From Lachnospiraceae bacterium (GTDB taxonomy: Bacteria > Bacillota > Clostridia > Lachnospirales > Lachnospiraceae): 64,000 bases of DNA. Shown here one piece after another: positions 8,051-16,101 of the stretch. The stretch spans positions 1 to 64,000 of the forward strand of contig JAILRO010000062.1 in NCBI GenBank assembly GCA_024698145.1. Reading direction: 5' to 3'. The position numbers and the translations under genes were made by a program. Each line of letters begins with the position of its first letter. Positions within the stretch are counted from its first letter, which is position 1. The notes below the pieces were generated by a model, which did not search any database, was not told the origin of the DNA, and saw only the letters and a program-made list of their open reading frames with translations.

Positions 8051-8380
8051 ATGGTTTCATTAATCAATGAATATGTATCAAGAATTGAATTAAAAACAGA
8101 CGATATGACAAAAGCGATATTCTCTGCTGCCTTGAGTAATATTGATAATATTGAAAGTAGCAGTGTTATTATCAAGTCTAATCATTATATTGTTGATATA
8201 AAACTCAAGGAATATGACATTGATAAATCGCTCGCGGTAGCTAATCTGTTCATGGAGCGAACAAGATATCATTACTCGGCATACTATATAAGATTCAACG
8301 AGGGTGATAGAGTAAGGTACAGATATGCAAGCTGCAAAGAGAATAAAGAAGGTTTCTATTGTGACGTGGTAATAAGTTAA
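8051..8380 (+). CDS. Hypothetical protein, 109 aa
   Basis: I do not recognise this protein. It is soluble (no signal peptide or membrane segment), with alternating strands and helices and a basic C-terminal third (ERTRYHYSAYYIRFNEG, RVRYRYASCKENK). It starts 20 bases after the HD-GYP gene with only a weak AGGT ribosome site, and ends just before a terminator shared with lexA. Co-transcription with the HD-GYP gene is likely. Confidence 0.6.
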   Translation: MVSLINEYVSRIELKTDDMTKAIFSAALSNIDNIESSSVIIKSNHYIVDIKLKEYDIDKSLAVANLFMERTRYHYSAYYIRFNEGDRVRYRYASCKENKEGFYCDVVIS

Positions 8381-8385
8381 AAAAA

Positions 8386-8419
8386 TCCCAAACATTCGAT
8401 AGTGAATGCTTGGGAGTTT
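8386..8419. terminator. Bidirectional terminator between the 8051 gene and lexA
   Basis: TCCCAAACATTC and GAATGCTTGGGA form a stem with one mismatch and loop GATAGT. A run of A precedes it and TTTT follows, so it can work on both strands for the two convergent genes. Confidence 0.82.
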
Positions 8420-8422
8420 TAA

Positions 8423-9034
8423 TTAAAATGTACGGAACAAACCGATAACTCTACCTACAATTGATAAATCATCAACAATAATAGGGTCCATAAAATCATT
8501 CTCGGGCTGCAATCTGTAATGTCCGTCTTCTTTGAAATAACGCTTAACGGTTGCGCTATCATCAATTAAAGCAACAACAATCTCATTGTTGTAAGCGGTA
8601 GGTTGCTCTTCGACAAGTATTAAATCACCGTCCAAAATACCTGCATTAATCATGCTGTCACCCTTGACTTTGAGCATAAATGTTGTCTTATTATGAAGAT
8701 ACTCGGGAGGAACAGGGAAGTAGGCGTCAATATTCTCTACAGCAAGAATAGGCTGTCCTGCAGTTACTTGACCGACAATAGGAACATTAACCAATTCTCT
8801 TCTTGTAAGACCGAAAGTATCATCAAGTATCTCTATAGTTCTTGGCTTGGTCGGATCTCTTCTTATATATCCATTCTTCTCTAATGTCTCTAAATGTGAA
8901 TGAACAGAAGAAGTAGATTTCAATCTGACAGCCTCGCAGATCTCTCGAACAGAGGGCGGATAACCTTTCTGTAAAATATTATCTTTGATGTAATCTAATA
9001 TTTCCTGTTGTTTTGCACTAATCTTACCGGGCAT
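8423..9034 (-). CDS. lexA: LexA, SOS repressor
   Basis: 203 residues. The winged helix is at about 28-60 (SVREICEAVRLKSTSSVHSH). The self-cleavage site Ala92-Gly93 (VTAGQP), Ser127 (KGDSM) and Lys164 form the expected protease set. RecA filaments trigger cleavage and so release the SOS genes. The start is taken as the second ATG (MPGK), seven bases after AGGAGG; the first ATG, two codons upstream, overlaps the ribosome site. Its promoter (9071-9099) adjoins a LexA-box array, implying autoregulation. Confidence 0.96.
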   Translation of the reverse strand: MPGKISAKQQEILDYIKDNILQKGYPPSVREICEAVRLKSTSSVHSHLETLEKNGYIRRDPTKPRTIEILDDTFGLTRRELVNVPIVGQVTAGQPILAVENIDAYFPVPPEYLHNKTTFMLKVKGDSMINAGILDGDLILVEEQPTAYNNEIVVALIDDSATVKRYFKEDGHYRLQPENDFMDPIIVDDLSIVGRVIGLFRTF

Positions 9035-9070
9035 AAACATACCTCCTTCATATAATAATTAACTGGTTTT

Positions 9071-9099
9071 ATAATAACACATCTATTTTAAAAAAGCAA
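9071..9099 (-). promoter_or_regulatory. lexA promoter
   Basis: On the minus strand TTGCTT (9094-9099), 17 bases, then TATTAT (9071-9076). The first LexA-like palindrome (9097-9110) touches the -35 element. Confidence 0.65.
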
Positions 9100-9196
9100 A
9101 CGTTTATTCGGAACAAACATTCCGAACAAATATTCGAAAAAAGTATTGACAAGAGAACAAATGTTTGCTATTATACAGAAAACGAACAAACATTCG
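9097..9196. promoter_or_regulatory. Array of five LexA-box-like operators
   Basis: Five 14-base sites fit a CGAAC-AAAY-RTTCG pattern: 9097-9110 (CGAATAAACGTTTG on the minus strand), 9110-9123 (GGAACAAACATTCC), 9123-9136 (CGAACAAATATTCG), 9154-9167 (AGAACAAATGTTTG) and 9183-9196 (CGAACAAACATTCG). The first three abut with a 13-base period, sharing one base. The fourth fills the spacer of the LysM-gene promoter. The pattern agrees with the Gram-positive LexA box (GAAC-N4-GTTC) with an A in place of G in several half-sites. Confidence 0.8.
9146..9174 (+). promoter_or_regulatory. SOS promoter of the LysM gene
   Basis: TTGACA at 9146-9151 and TATTAT at 9169-9174 with a 17-base spacer. A LexA-like box covers nearly the whole spacer (9154-9167) and others flank it, so repressor binding would directly block RNA polymerase. 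Confidence 0.82.
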
Positions 9197-9222
9197 GTTG
9201 TGTACTAATAGGAGGTAAGATT

Positions 9223-9543
9223 ATGAATAAGGGTAGAATTAGTAAGAAAAGAAGAGTAGTTAACAATAACATTATTATGTTAACAATATTGACTTTTGTT
9301 TTGATTTTTGGAATTGGACACATCGCATATGCGAATTCAGCTGCCAAGAACTCATATGAGAAGACATATATTTCTTATGAGATAAAAGAAGGAGACAGTT
9401 TATGCTCTGTTGCTGATCAGTTCAAGTTTCCGGGATTAAAGTCTCAGGAATTTATTGATGAAGTTAAGACTATCAACAATCTCAAGAACGATACAATTCA
9501 TGCAGGTTGTTATATTATTGTTCCTGTATATACTTTACAATAA
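9223..9543 (+). CDS. LysM protein, YneA-like SOS cell-division inhibitor
   Basis: 106 residues: a basic N-terminus, one membrane segment (about 18-38, ending in AYANSAAK), then a single LysM-like domain (YEIKEGDSLCSVADQF ... GCYIIVPVY). This layout and the divergent position next to lexA match YneA of Bacillus, which is made during SOS and delays division at the cell wall. A strong AGGAGG site precedes ATG 9223. Assignment rests on architecture and control region, not on close sequence identity. Confidence 0.8.
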   Translation: MNKGRISKKRRVVNNNIIMLTILTFVLIFGIGHIAYANSAAKNSYEKTYISYEIKEGDSLCSVADQFKFPGLKSQEFIDEVKTINNLKNDTIHAGCYIIVPVYTLQ

Positions 9544-9563
9544 TATAATTTTCCATTTTATTA

Positions 9564-9592
9564 TTGACAATTTTAATTCGATATGCAATAAT
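9564..9592 (+). promoter_or_regulatory. Probable promoter of the surface-protein gene
   Basis: TTGACA at 9564-9569, a 17-base spacer and AATAAT at 9587-9592. The -10 is imperfect. The predicted transcript would begin near 9599 and carry the hairpin at 9625-9645. Confidence 0.55.
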
Positions 9593-9624
9593 CTCGTTAT
9601 TCTATATTTTATCTTTTATCACAT

Positions 9625-9645
9625 AATGTCCTAGGAAAGGACATT
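9625..9645 (+). promoter_or_regulatory. Hairpin enclosing the surface-protein ribosome-binding site
   Basis: AATGTCCT (9625-9632) pairs perfectly with AGGACATT (9638-9645) around the loop AGGAA. The ribosome site AAAGGA of the gene starting at 9648 lies in this hairpin, partly in the 3' arm. The structure ends two bases before the ATG, so translation may depend on its opening. Confidence 0.6.
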
Positions 9646-9647
9646 TT

Positions 9648-12600
9648 ATGCACAATCTAATATATTTTTTTAAGAAGAATTTTTTCTGTTTTTCTTTTTT
9701 GTTTCTTTTTGTTTCAATCATGACAATTTCTCAGTCTTGTTTTGCTATGACACCGGAAGTGTATTCTTATAAGAAATTACATGATGCTTTACCGGAATCG
9801 TTACAAAAGAATGATTTTGTTTATGAAGAGAACGGAGCCGGTTTTTTAGCTTTTTGTAAATATGATACTTCAGGAACAAATTACAGAACAACGGTAAAAC
9901 ATAGTGGCAATAATCTATACTATTGTGTTAATTATTCGAACACTTTTACACCTGATAAGGTTTTTTCTGTTAAGGACTCACCGTATAATCCTGAATTAAA
10001 AGCAAGGCTTTCGTTAGCATTACATTTGGGAACAACAACCTGGAACACAAAAGCAAACAAAGGATATACAACAGGGAATGCGGTAGAAGATTATTACATG
10101 ACTCAGGTTGTAATTCATGGACTTATATACAAGTATGGTGGTGATTATAAGGATGAAGGCGTTGATTTTTCAAACGTTGTATTTAAGTCGGGGACCGGTA
10201 ATTTACAAAAGAAGACAATGACACTTTTTGAAGCATGTACTACGGCTATATATGAGAATGAACAGGGTATGTTTCAAGCATCGGAATTTTCTTTTGATAA
10301 AACAATTGACAGATATATGCTTTTAGATAAAGCGTCGGGGAACGCAGTAAGTGAAGAGTTGTCATGCACAATCAATACTCTTAATGCACCTGTTCAGGAG
10401 TTTAGACGTACTTCTTATTTGGTTGATTCTTCTAATTCTGTAATAAAGAACGATGTAATTATTCAAACTGGAACTAGTTATGATTCTTCGTATAGTTTCT
10501 CTGTTCCGGTGGGATTTTTGGATGGTTTAGATCCGGGAGTTTATTCTGCGTGTGTTAATGAAGATATTGCTTTTACCAATACCGTAGCGGAACAATGGTG
10601 TTGTATAGATCCTAATTTTGGTAATAATCAGGAAGTGGCGGGAATCAATTATATTCAGACGAATACATCTGACAGTAATTCCATGAATATCATTATCGGT
10701 AGCTTAGAGCTTACTAAGGAGGATAGCATTACCGGAGAAATTATTGATGATGCAAGTTTTCAACTATTAGAATATGATGATTATGCTGGTGAGTATGTAT
10801 TTTACAAGGATTTAACGTATGATCCGGCAGAGAACAAATATTTATCAGGTAATATTTATTGTAGCACAAGTAATCCTTCGGGTAAGTTCAAGGTAATAGA
10901 GACTGACGCAGGGGCAACACATAATAATGATTGGGATGGCCAGGAGTTTGTAATAGATAAAGATCATTTTAATTATGAGATAATTGCTACAAACACACCT
11001 ATACTTGGAAAGTTAACTATTAATAAAAAGAGCGATAGCGTTGAGTTTGATGATAAAACAAATCGTTTTATAGTTGATAAGGATAAGTTACAATTATCCG
11101 GAATTAAGTTTGAAGTATATGCTGCGGAAGATATACATTATAAGAATTCTTTGGTTTATAAGAAAGATACGCACATATTTGATCTTGTTACTGATAGTAA
11201 CGGAACAGCATCAATCAATAATATGATACCCGGTAATTATTACATTGTTGAGTCAACAACAACGAAATTACATATCTTGGATAAAGAAAAGTATTCATTC
11301 GAGATAAAGGCAGAAGAGAACGGGTATTCTCAAATTAATTATTCGTTTAAGAATAATCTCAAAAAATGCAATATTAAAATATACAAACATGATAAGGCTG
11401 ATGAAAAGTTGCCTATATCAGGCTGTAAGTTTGCTTTATATGCCAAAATGGATGTATATAACAATTCAAAGCAATTAATCGTTAAGAAAGATACTTTGAT
11501 TTCTGAAGGTGTTACAGATAAAAAAGGAGAGTTGATATTCAAAGATTTAGTATGTTGTGATTATTATCTCAAAGAATTGTCTGCACCAAAGGGAATAATT
11601 GTCTCTGATAAAATCATAAATGTAAAAGATTCTGATTTTGCATTCAAAGCCGATACAAATGATCAGTATGAAGCTGTCTGCAATATTTCCAATCAATCTC
11701 AATTATATAATGTCAAACTATATAAAGTAGGTCAACATTTTACCGGAGTTACACAGGAAGAGACGGTTAATGGTTCTTATTTTAACTATAATATGGAATA
11801 CGCGCCTCTTAAAAATGTAACATATTCTTTGTACGATTCAAAAGAACAATGCATATCTACTAAAACGACTGATGATCAAGGAATTGTAAGTTTTGAAGGG
11901 TTAAAGTATGGTGATTTTATTTGTAAAGAAGAGAAAGCACCCGGAATGTATGAGAAGAATAATAGTCCTATAACTATAAGCTGCACTGAACTTAATAAGG
12001 ATAATGAGAAGGCTGGGGAACCAATTCAAATTAAAAAGAAAGAACAGGATAAGATGTGTAATTGTACCGTTACCATTAAAAAACTTGGAGAAGGTGCATA
12101 TATAGAGAAGAAGAAACTTATGTATAGGAATATACCACTTGAAGGTGTTGTATATGGAATATATCAGCGATTTGAATACCAATTCCCATCAGGAGAGATT
12201 CTTCCGGCTAATTCATGTGTTGGCTATATAATAACTGACAATAACGGTATAGGACAGTATTATGGTACATTGCCGGAGGGACAATATTACCTCAAAGAGC
12301 TAAAAACACTTAAAGGATACAAAATAAACGAAGATGAGATATCTTTTGAAATCAAGAATAATAACAATAAGAAGATAGATGTTAACTTTGCAGATGCACC
12401 TTTTGTTAACTTACTTGAGAAAGCCAGTGTACATATTATTAAGATTGATTCAGATTCAGGAAAACCATTAAAAGGTGTGGAATTTACTTTATATAATGAA
12501 AAAGGCGAGGTTGTTGGAGTTTATAAAACAAACAAAAAAGGTAAAATATTCATCAATGAATTACCATATGGCAAATATTATTTTGTAGAAACCAAGTGTC

Positions 12601-12806
12601 TTGATGGGTATTATTCAACCAATAATAAGTACAATTTTGAATTAAACAGTAATGAGACAAAGAAAATGGAAATAACCAATACACCTATATATAAGCTTGG
12701 TTTTTCTGAACATTACAAATCCCTTCTAATTATTGTTTTTGTTATATCTGTAATGTTTTGTTTATCAATAATCTATAATCAAAGATGTAAGAAAGGATTA
12801 CAATAA
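9648..12806 (+). CDS. Large surface protein: thioester domain plus Cna-B/SpaA repeats
   Basis: 1052 residues. A signal peptide is at 1-33 (hydrophobic, then SCFA). Next is a region resembling a thioester adhesin domain: Cys93 in YYCVN and Gln153 in MTQVVIH could form the internal thioester used for covalent host binding. About six SpaA/Cna-B-like modules follow, from about residue 350, each opening with a lysine-bearing strand (LELTKED, LTINKKS, IKIYKHD, VKLYKVG, VTIKKLG, VHIIKID) and ending in a YYxxE segment. A single membrane segment and a basic tail (NQRCKKG) close the protein. No LPXTG-like motif is visible; the segment before the membrane helix is TPIYKLGFSEHYKS. The adjacent sortase gene begins at the base after the stop. 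Together they look like a pilin/adhesin locus. Confidence 0.8.
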   Translation: MHNLIYFFKKNFFCFSFLFLFVSIMTISQSCFAMTPEVYSYKKLHDALPESLQKNDFVYEENGAGFLAFCKYDTSGTNYRTTVKHSGNNLYYCVNYSNTFTPDKVFSVKDSPYNPELKARLSLALHLGTTTWNTKANKGYTTGNAVEDYYMTQVVIHGLIYKYGGDYKDEGVDFSNVVFKSGTGNLQKKTMTLFEACTTAIYENEQGMFQASEFSFDKTIDRYMLLDKASGNAVSEELSCTINTLNAPVQEFRRTSYLVDSSNSVIKNDVIIQTGTSYDSSYSFSVPVGFLDGLDPGVYSACVNEDIAFTNTVAEQWCCIDPNFGNNQEVAGINYIQTNTSDSNSMNIIIGSLELTKEDSITGEIIDDASFQLLEYDDYAGEYVFYKDLTYDPAENKYLSGNIYCSTSNPSGKFKVIETDAGATHNNDWDGQEFVIDKDHFNYEIIATNTPILGKLTINKKSDSVEFDDKTNRFIVDKDKLQLSGIKFEVYAAEDIHYKNSLVYKKDTHIFDLVTDSNGTASINNMIPGNYYIVESTTTKLHILDKEKYSFEIKAEENGYSQINYSFKNNLKKCNIKIYKHDKADEKLPISGCKFALYAKMDVYNNSKQLIVKKDTLISEGVTDKKGELIFKDLVCCDYYLKELSAPKGIIVSDKIINVKDSDFAFKADTNDQYEAVCNISNQSQLYNVKLYKVGQHFTGVTQEETVNGSYFNYNMEYAPLKNVTYSLYDSKEQCISTKTTDDQGIVSFEGLKYGDFICKEEKAPGMYEKNNSPITISCTELNKDNEKAGEPIQIKKKEQDKMCNCTVTIKKLGEGAYIEKKKLMYRNIPLEGVVYGIYQRFEYQFPSGEILPANSCVGYIITDNNGIGQYYGTLPEGQYYLKELKTLKGYKINEDEISFEIKNNNNKKIDVNFADAPFVNLLEKASVHIIKIDSDSGKPLKGVEFTLYNEKGEVVGVYKTNKKGKIFINELPYGKYYFVETKCLDGYYSTNNKYNFELNSNETKKMEITNTPIYKLGFSEHYKSLLIIVFVISVMFCLSIIYNQRCKKGLQ

Positions 12807-13475
12807 TTGATAAGAAGGATGTTTTGCATTATATTTTGTATTTCTGCATTAACATTAACAGCATTATTCATATACCATAATTATTATGAAGTATATGAAT
12901 TAGAACAAATTGAAAAAGAATCTATAATTAGTTTGGTTCCTCAATTGGATCTACAGATTAATCCTAAACAGCAATATACATATAAGGAAGAATCGAATAA
13001 TCAAACAATCGATAATAAAAAAAATTCGGATACCTCTGATTCTAACACGCAATCCGACCATGAACAAAATATAGAAAGGGATGTTGATTGTATAATCAAC
13101 ATCCCGGATATTGACCTGACAAAGAAAGTATATACCGGAAATAATCGTGAAAAACACCTTGATAATTACGAGTTGATAACAGCGACACCGGATATGAAAT
13201 ATTCTAATGGAGGGAATTATATAATATGCGGACATGCTTCCCAATTATACGGACATTCGCTAAATCGGCTCTCAGAGGTACTAGAGTATACCCGAATTCA
13301 AATATGGGCAAATAACGAGGTCGAAAATTATGTTGTTAAAGAAGTCAAATATGTTAATATGCATGAGACATCAGAATATTGCAATCAAACACGAAAAAAA
13401 CAAATAACTATATTATCATGCGCCAAGAATATTTCCCCAGAGAGTTACATTGTAGTCATTGCCGTACCCAATTGA
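12807..13475 (+). CDS. Sortase family protein, divergent
   Basis: 222 residues: an N-terminal membrane anchor (5-25), a Ser/Asn/Asp-rich linker to about residue 92, then a sortase-like domain. His143 (IICGHAS) and Cys205 (TILSCAKN) match the catalytic pair, but the arginine expected a few residues after the cysteine is absent: the aligned segment reads PESYIVVIAV. Sortases join surface proteins to the wall or to each other. The likely start is the TTG at 12807, directly after the upstream stop, with AAAGGA nine bases before it; an ATG at 12819 is possible. The substrate is presumably the upstream surface protein. Confidence 0.8.
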   Translation: MIRRMFCIIFCISALTLTALFIYHNYYEVYELEQIEKESIISLVPQLDLQINPKQQYTYKEESNNQTIDNKKNSDTSDSNTQSDHEQNIERDVDCIINIPDIDLTKKVYTGNNREKHLDNYELITATPDMKYSNGGNYIICGHASQLYGHSLNRLSEVLEYTRIQIWANNEVENYVVKEVKYVNMHETSEYCNQTRKKQITILSCAKNISPESYIVVIAVPN

Positions 13476-13500
13476 CAATGTTGCAGCTATGTATTATAAC
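13472..13500 (+). promoter_or_regulatory. Promoter of the 13534 membrane-protein gene
   Basis: TTGACA at 13472-13477 overlaps the sortase stop codon, followed by a 17-base spacer and TATAAC at 13495-13500. Confidence 0.6.
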
Positions 13501-13533
13501 TATAGTTAATGACTTAATAGGGGAGGCATATCA

Positions 13534-13983
13534 ATGAATGATAAGAAACTGTCAAAATTTGTTTGTAGAATTATAAACCTGATTATTTATATTATTACCT
13601 TGTTTGTAATAATAATGATGGGATATTTTAGAATACAGGAAGAACTTGAAATTAATAATTATCTTCAGGACAGTTGGTTACGTATATTAATTATATTGGC
13701 TGCAATACTGATTGGCTTTATGATTATAGCATTGATATGTAAATATAACGTTTCTGATGATAAAAGATTATTTGTTTACAGAATAATGGATACAATAGTC
13801 AGATTGTTATGTACAGTGCCAATAACAATAATTGGATATTATTATTTGTTGATTCATTTACAGTTTGAAGATTTAATAAATACTTTAATAGGGATAGTTG
13901 GTTTCGTAATAATTAATTTGATTATAAGATTAGCACTTCAAGAATCCATGAACACAACATATATATTGCATGACGAATTGTAA
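13534..13983 (+). CDS. Small integral membrane protein, unknown
   Basis: 149 residues with four predicted hydrophobic helices (about 12-29, 48-69, 84-105, 112-130) and short polar loops. I do not recognise the family. GGGGAGG precedes ATG 13534, and a terminator follows at once. It has its own likely promoter, so it need not belong to the adhesin-sortase unit. Confidence 0.65.
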   Translation: MNDKKLSKFVCRIINLIIYIITLFVIIMMGYFRIQEELEINNYLQDSWLRILIILAAILIGFMIIALICKYNVSDDKRLFVYRIMDTIVRLLCTVPITIIGYYYLLIHLQFEDLINTLIGIVGFVIINLIIRLALQESMNTTYILHDEL

Positions 13984-13988
13984 ATAGG

Positions 13989-14012
13989 AGCTGCCGCAAG
14001 GCAGCTTTTTTA
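13989..14012 (+). terminator. Terminator after the 13534 gene
   Basis: AGCTGCC-GCAA-GGCAGCT: a 7-bp stem with a GCAA tetraloop, followed by TTTTTAT. Confidence 0.85.
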
Positions 14013-14029
14013 TTGTGTTTCTATAATGA

Positions 14030-14058
14030 TTGACAAAAAAGAGTATAAGTGATATATT
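14030..14058 (+). promoter_or_regulatory. Promoter of the tyrosine recombinase gene
   Basis: TTGACA at 14030-14035, a 17-base spacer and TATATT at 14053-14058. Confidence 0.68.
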
Positions 14059-14119
14059 AAATACAGATATACAACTATTCGCAAAACCCAGGTTTAACGA
14101 AAAGATATAGAGGTGAATT

Positions 14120-15181
14120 ATGGCAGATAAGACATATCATGAACAAGAAGAAATTCATAATGTATTATTAATGAGGGACGTTCTTTCGGAATTACCCAAA
14201 TATGTTTCGGGTTATTTTCGCGCAATCGAATATTCGAAGGCACCGCGAACAAGACTTGGTTATGCTCGTGACATTAAAACCTTTTTTGAGTTTTTGGTAT
14301 CGACTAATCCATCACTAAAAGGTAAATCAACTTCTGAAGTTCCGCTTTCTGTTATTGATCAATTAGAAGCTGAAGATATTGAGGAGTATATGGATTACCT
14401 TAAAGTATATGAAAAAGATGGTAAGCAGTTTACTAATAATGAAAAAGCCTTAAAAAGAAAGCTTACTGCTCTTCGTATGTTTTATGCATATCTTTTTAAA
14501 AATGGAAAAATAGACTCTGATCCTACTAAAATCGTTGAAATGCCAAAACTACACAGTAAGGCAATTGTACGTATGGAACCTAATGAAGTAGCTCAATTTC
14601 TTGACAATGTCGAATATGGCAACAAATTAACTAATCATCAGCAGGTATATCATGAAAAAAACAAAGTTAGAGACTTAGCTTTACTTACATTAATGCTTGG
14701 AACAGGTATTCGTGTGTCAGAATGTGTTGGTCTTGACATAAAAGATGTTGATTTTGATTATGATCGAATAAAAGTCGTTCGAAAAGGTGGTTACGAAGCA
14801 TATGTATATTTTGGTGAAGAAGCCAGAGATGCTCTTATGGACTATCTTTTAGAACGTAATGAGGTTGTTCCTGTAGAAGGCCATGAAAACGCTTTGTTTT
14901 TGAGTTCTCAAAGGAAACGTATATCAGTTAGAAGCGTTGAAAATATGGTAAAAAAATATGCTGCAATAACTACCCCTCTAAAAAAAATAACTCCTCATAA
15001 ATTAAGGAGTACTTACGGTACGTCATTATATCAGCAAACATCTGATATTTATCTGGTTGCCGATGTTTTAGGCCACAAAGATGTTAACACTACAAAGAAG
15101 CATTATGCAGATATAGATGATTGGCAAAGAATGAAGGCAAAAGATGCAGTCACTCTTCGCGAAAAACATAATAAAAATTAA
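14120..15181 (+). CDS. XerC/XerD-like tyrosine recombinase
   Basis: 353 residues. An N-terminal SAM-like core-binding domain (about 25-145) is followed by the catalytic domain with the complete set Arg198 (GTGIRVSE), Lys222, His293 and Arg296 (HKLR), His319 (GHKDVNTT) and Tyr329 (HYA). Family members resolve chromosome dimers or act as integrases. No phage, att-like duplication or other mobility gene is nearby, so a chromosomal Xer-type role is favoured. The protein is longer than classical XerC (about 300) because of an N-terminal extension of some 25 residues and an insert near 165-182. Its stop overlaps the stop of rluD on the other strand. Confidence 0.85.
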   Translation: MADKTYHEQEEIHNVLLMRDVLSELPKYVSGYFRAIEYSKAPRTRLGYARDIKTFFEFLVSTNPSLKGKSTSEVPLSVIDQLEAEDIEEYMDYLKVYEKDGKQFTNNEKALKRKLTALRMFYAYLFKNGKIDSDPTKIVEMPKLHSKAIVRMEPNEVAQFLDNVEYGNKLTNHQQVYHEKNKVRDLALLTLMLGTGIRVSECVGLDIKDVDFDYDRIKVVRKGGYEAYVYFGEEARDALMDYLLERNEVVPVEGHENALFLSSQRKRISVRSVENMVKKYAAITTPLKKITPHKLRSTYGTSLYQQTSDIYLVADVLGHKDVNTTKKHYADIDDWQRMKAKDAVTLREKHNKN

Positions 15182-16089
15182 CGCAATTTATCTAGCAATT
15201 CACGGAAATATATGGGAAGATCCGAATCAAATTCCATATATTTCCCTGTATCAGGATGAATGAAACCTAATACTTTGGCATGTAATGTTTGTCCTTCAAG
15301 ATTCTTTATTTTAGGATTCTTTGGTCCATATACATCATCACCAAGTAAAGGATGCCCAATTGAAGACATATGGACACGTATTTGATGAGTTCTACCTGTT
15401 TCTAATGTACATTCTATATAAGAGAATCCTTGTCCAAGGTTTTCAAGAACTCTGTAATGGGTAATTGCTTCTCTTCCATTTTTTTTGTTGATAGCCATCT
15501 TCTTTCTATCTACAGGATGTCTGCCGATTGGCGCATTAACTGTTCCCTCAGATTCTTTAAAATTACCATAACATATCGCATGATATTTTCTTGTTATAGA
15601 ATGTTCCTTTAACTGTTCACTAAGGAGTCTATGAGCATTATCATTTTTGCATATCACAAGTAAACCCGTAGTATTCATATCAATTCGATGAACAATACCG
15701 GGTCTAACAACACCATTAATTGAAGATAAAGAATCCTTGCAATGATATAACAAAGCGTTTACCAGCGTGCCGGAATCATGCCCTGCAGCCGGATGAACAA
15801 CCATATTTTTGGGCTTGTTAACAATAAGGATTGAATTATCTTCATAAACTATATCAATTGGAATATCCTCAGCAACAACATTTAATTCTTTTGGTTCTTC
15901 GTATGATATATTAATTATATCTCCGTTCTTACATTTGTAGTTTGATTTGCACGTATGCTCATTAACGAGTACGTTATTGTCTGATATCAGCTGCTGTATA
16001 TAAGATCTTGATAATTCCGGTATATTTTCATTGATATATTTATCAATTCTAATTGAAGTGTCAAGATTGTATTCCAAATTATAATTCAT
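15178..16089 (-). CDS. rluD: RluD-family 23S rRNA pseudouridine synthase
   Basis: 303 residues. An S4 RNA-binding domain (SYIQQLISDNNVLVNEH region) is followed by the catalytic domain with the essential aspartate in HRIDMNTTGLL. The family makes pseudouridine in helix 69 of 23S rRNA or nearby sites. The ATG at 16089 follows AAAGGA by seven bases and is preferred over an in-frame TTG two codons upstream. It is the last gene of the HlyD-yggS-sepF-divIVA-lspA-rluD run. Its stop overlaps that of the convergent recombinase by four bases. Confidence 0.92.
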   Translation of the reverse strand: MNYNLEYNLDTSIRIDKYINENIPELSRSYIQQLISDNNVLVNEHTCKSNYKCKNGDIINISYEEPKELNVVAEDIPIDIVYEDNSILIVNKPKNMVVHPAAGHDSGTLVNALLYHCKDSLSSINGVVRPGIVHRIDMNTTGLLVICKNDNAHRLLSEQLKEHSITRKYHAICYGNFKESEGTVNAPIGRHPVDRKKMAINKKNGREAITHYRVLENLGQGFSYIECTLETGRTHQIRVHMSSIGHPLLGDDVYGPKNPKIKNLEGQTLHAKVLGFIHPDTGKYMEFDSDLPIYFRELLDKLR

Positions 16090-16101
16090 AGTCAAATCCT
16101 T

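Noticed and set aside
14120-15181. Tyrosine recombinase as evidence of a mobile element
   Set aside because: No att-like direct repeats, excisionase, phage or conjugation genes are nearby, and the flanks are conserved housekeeping genes.
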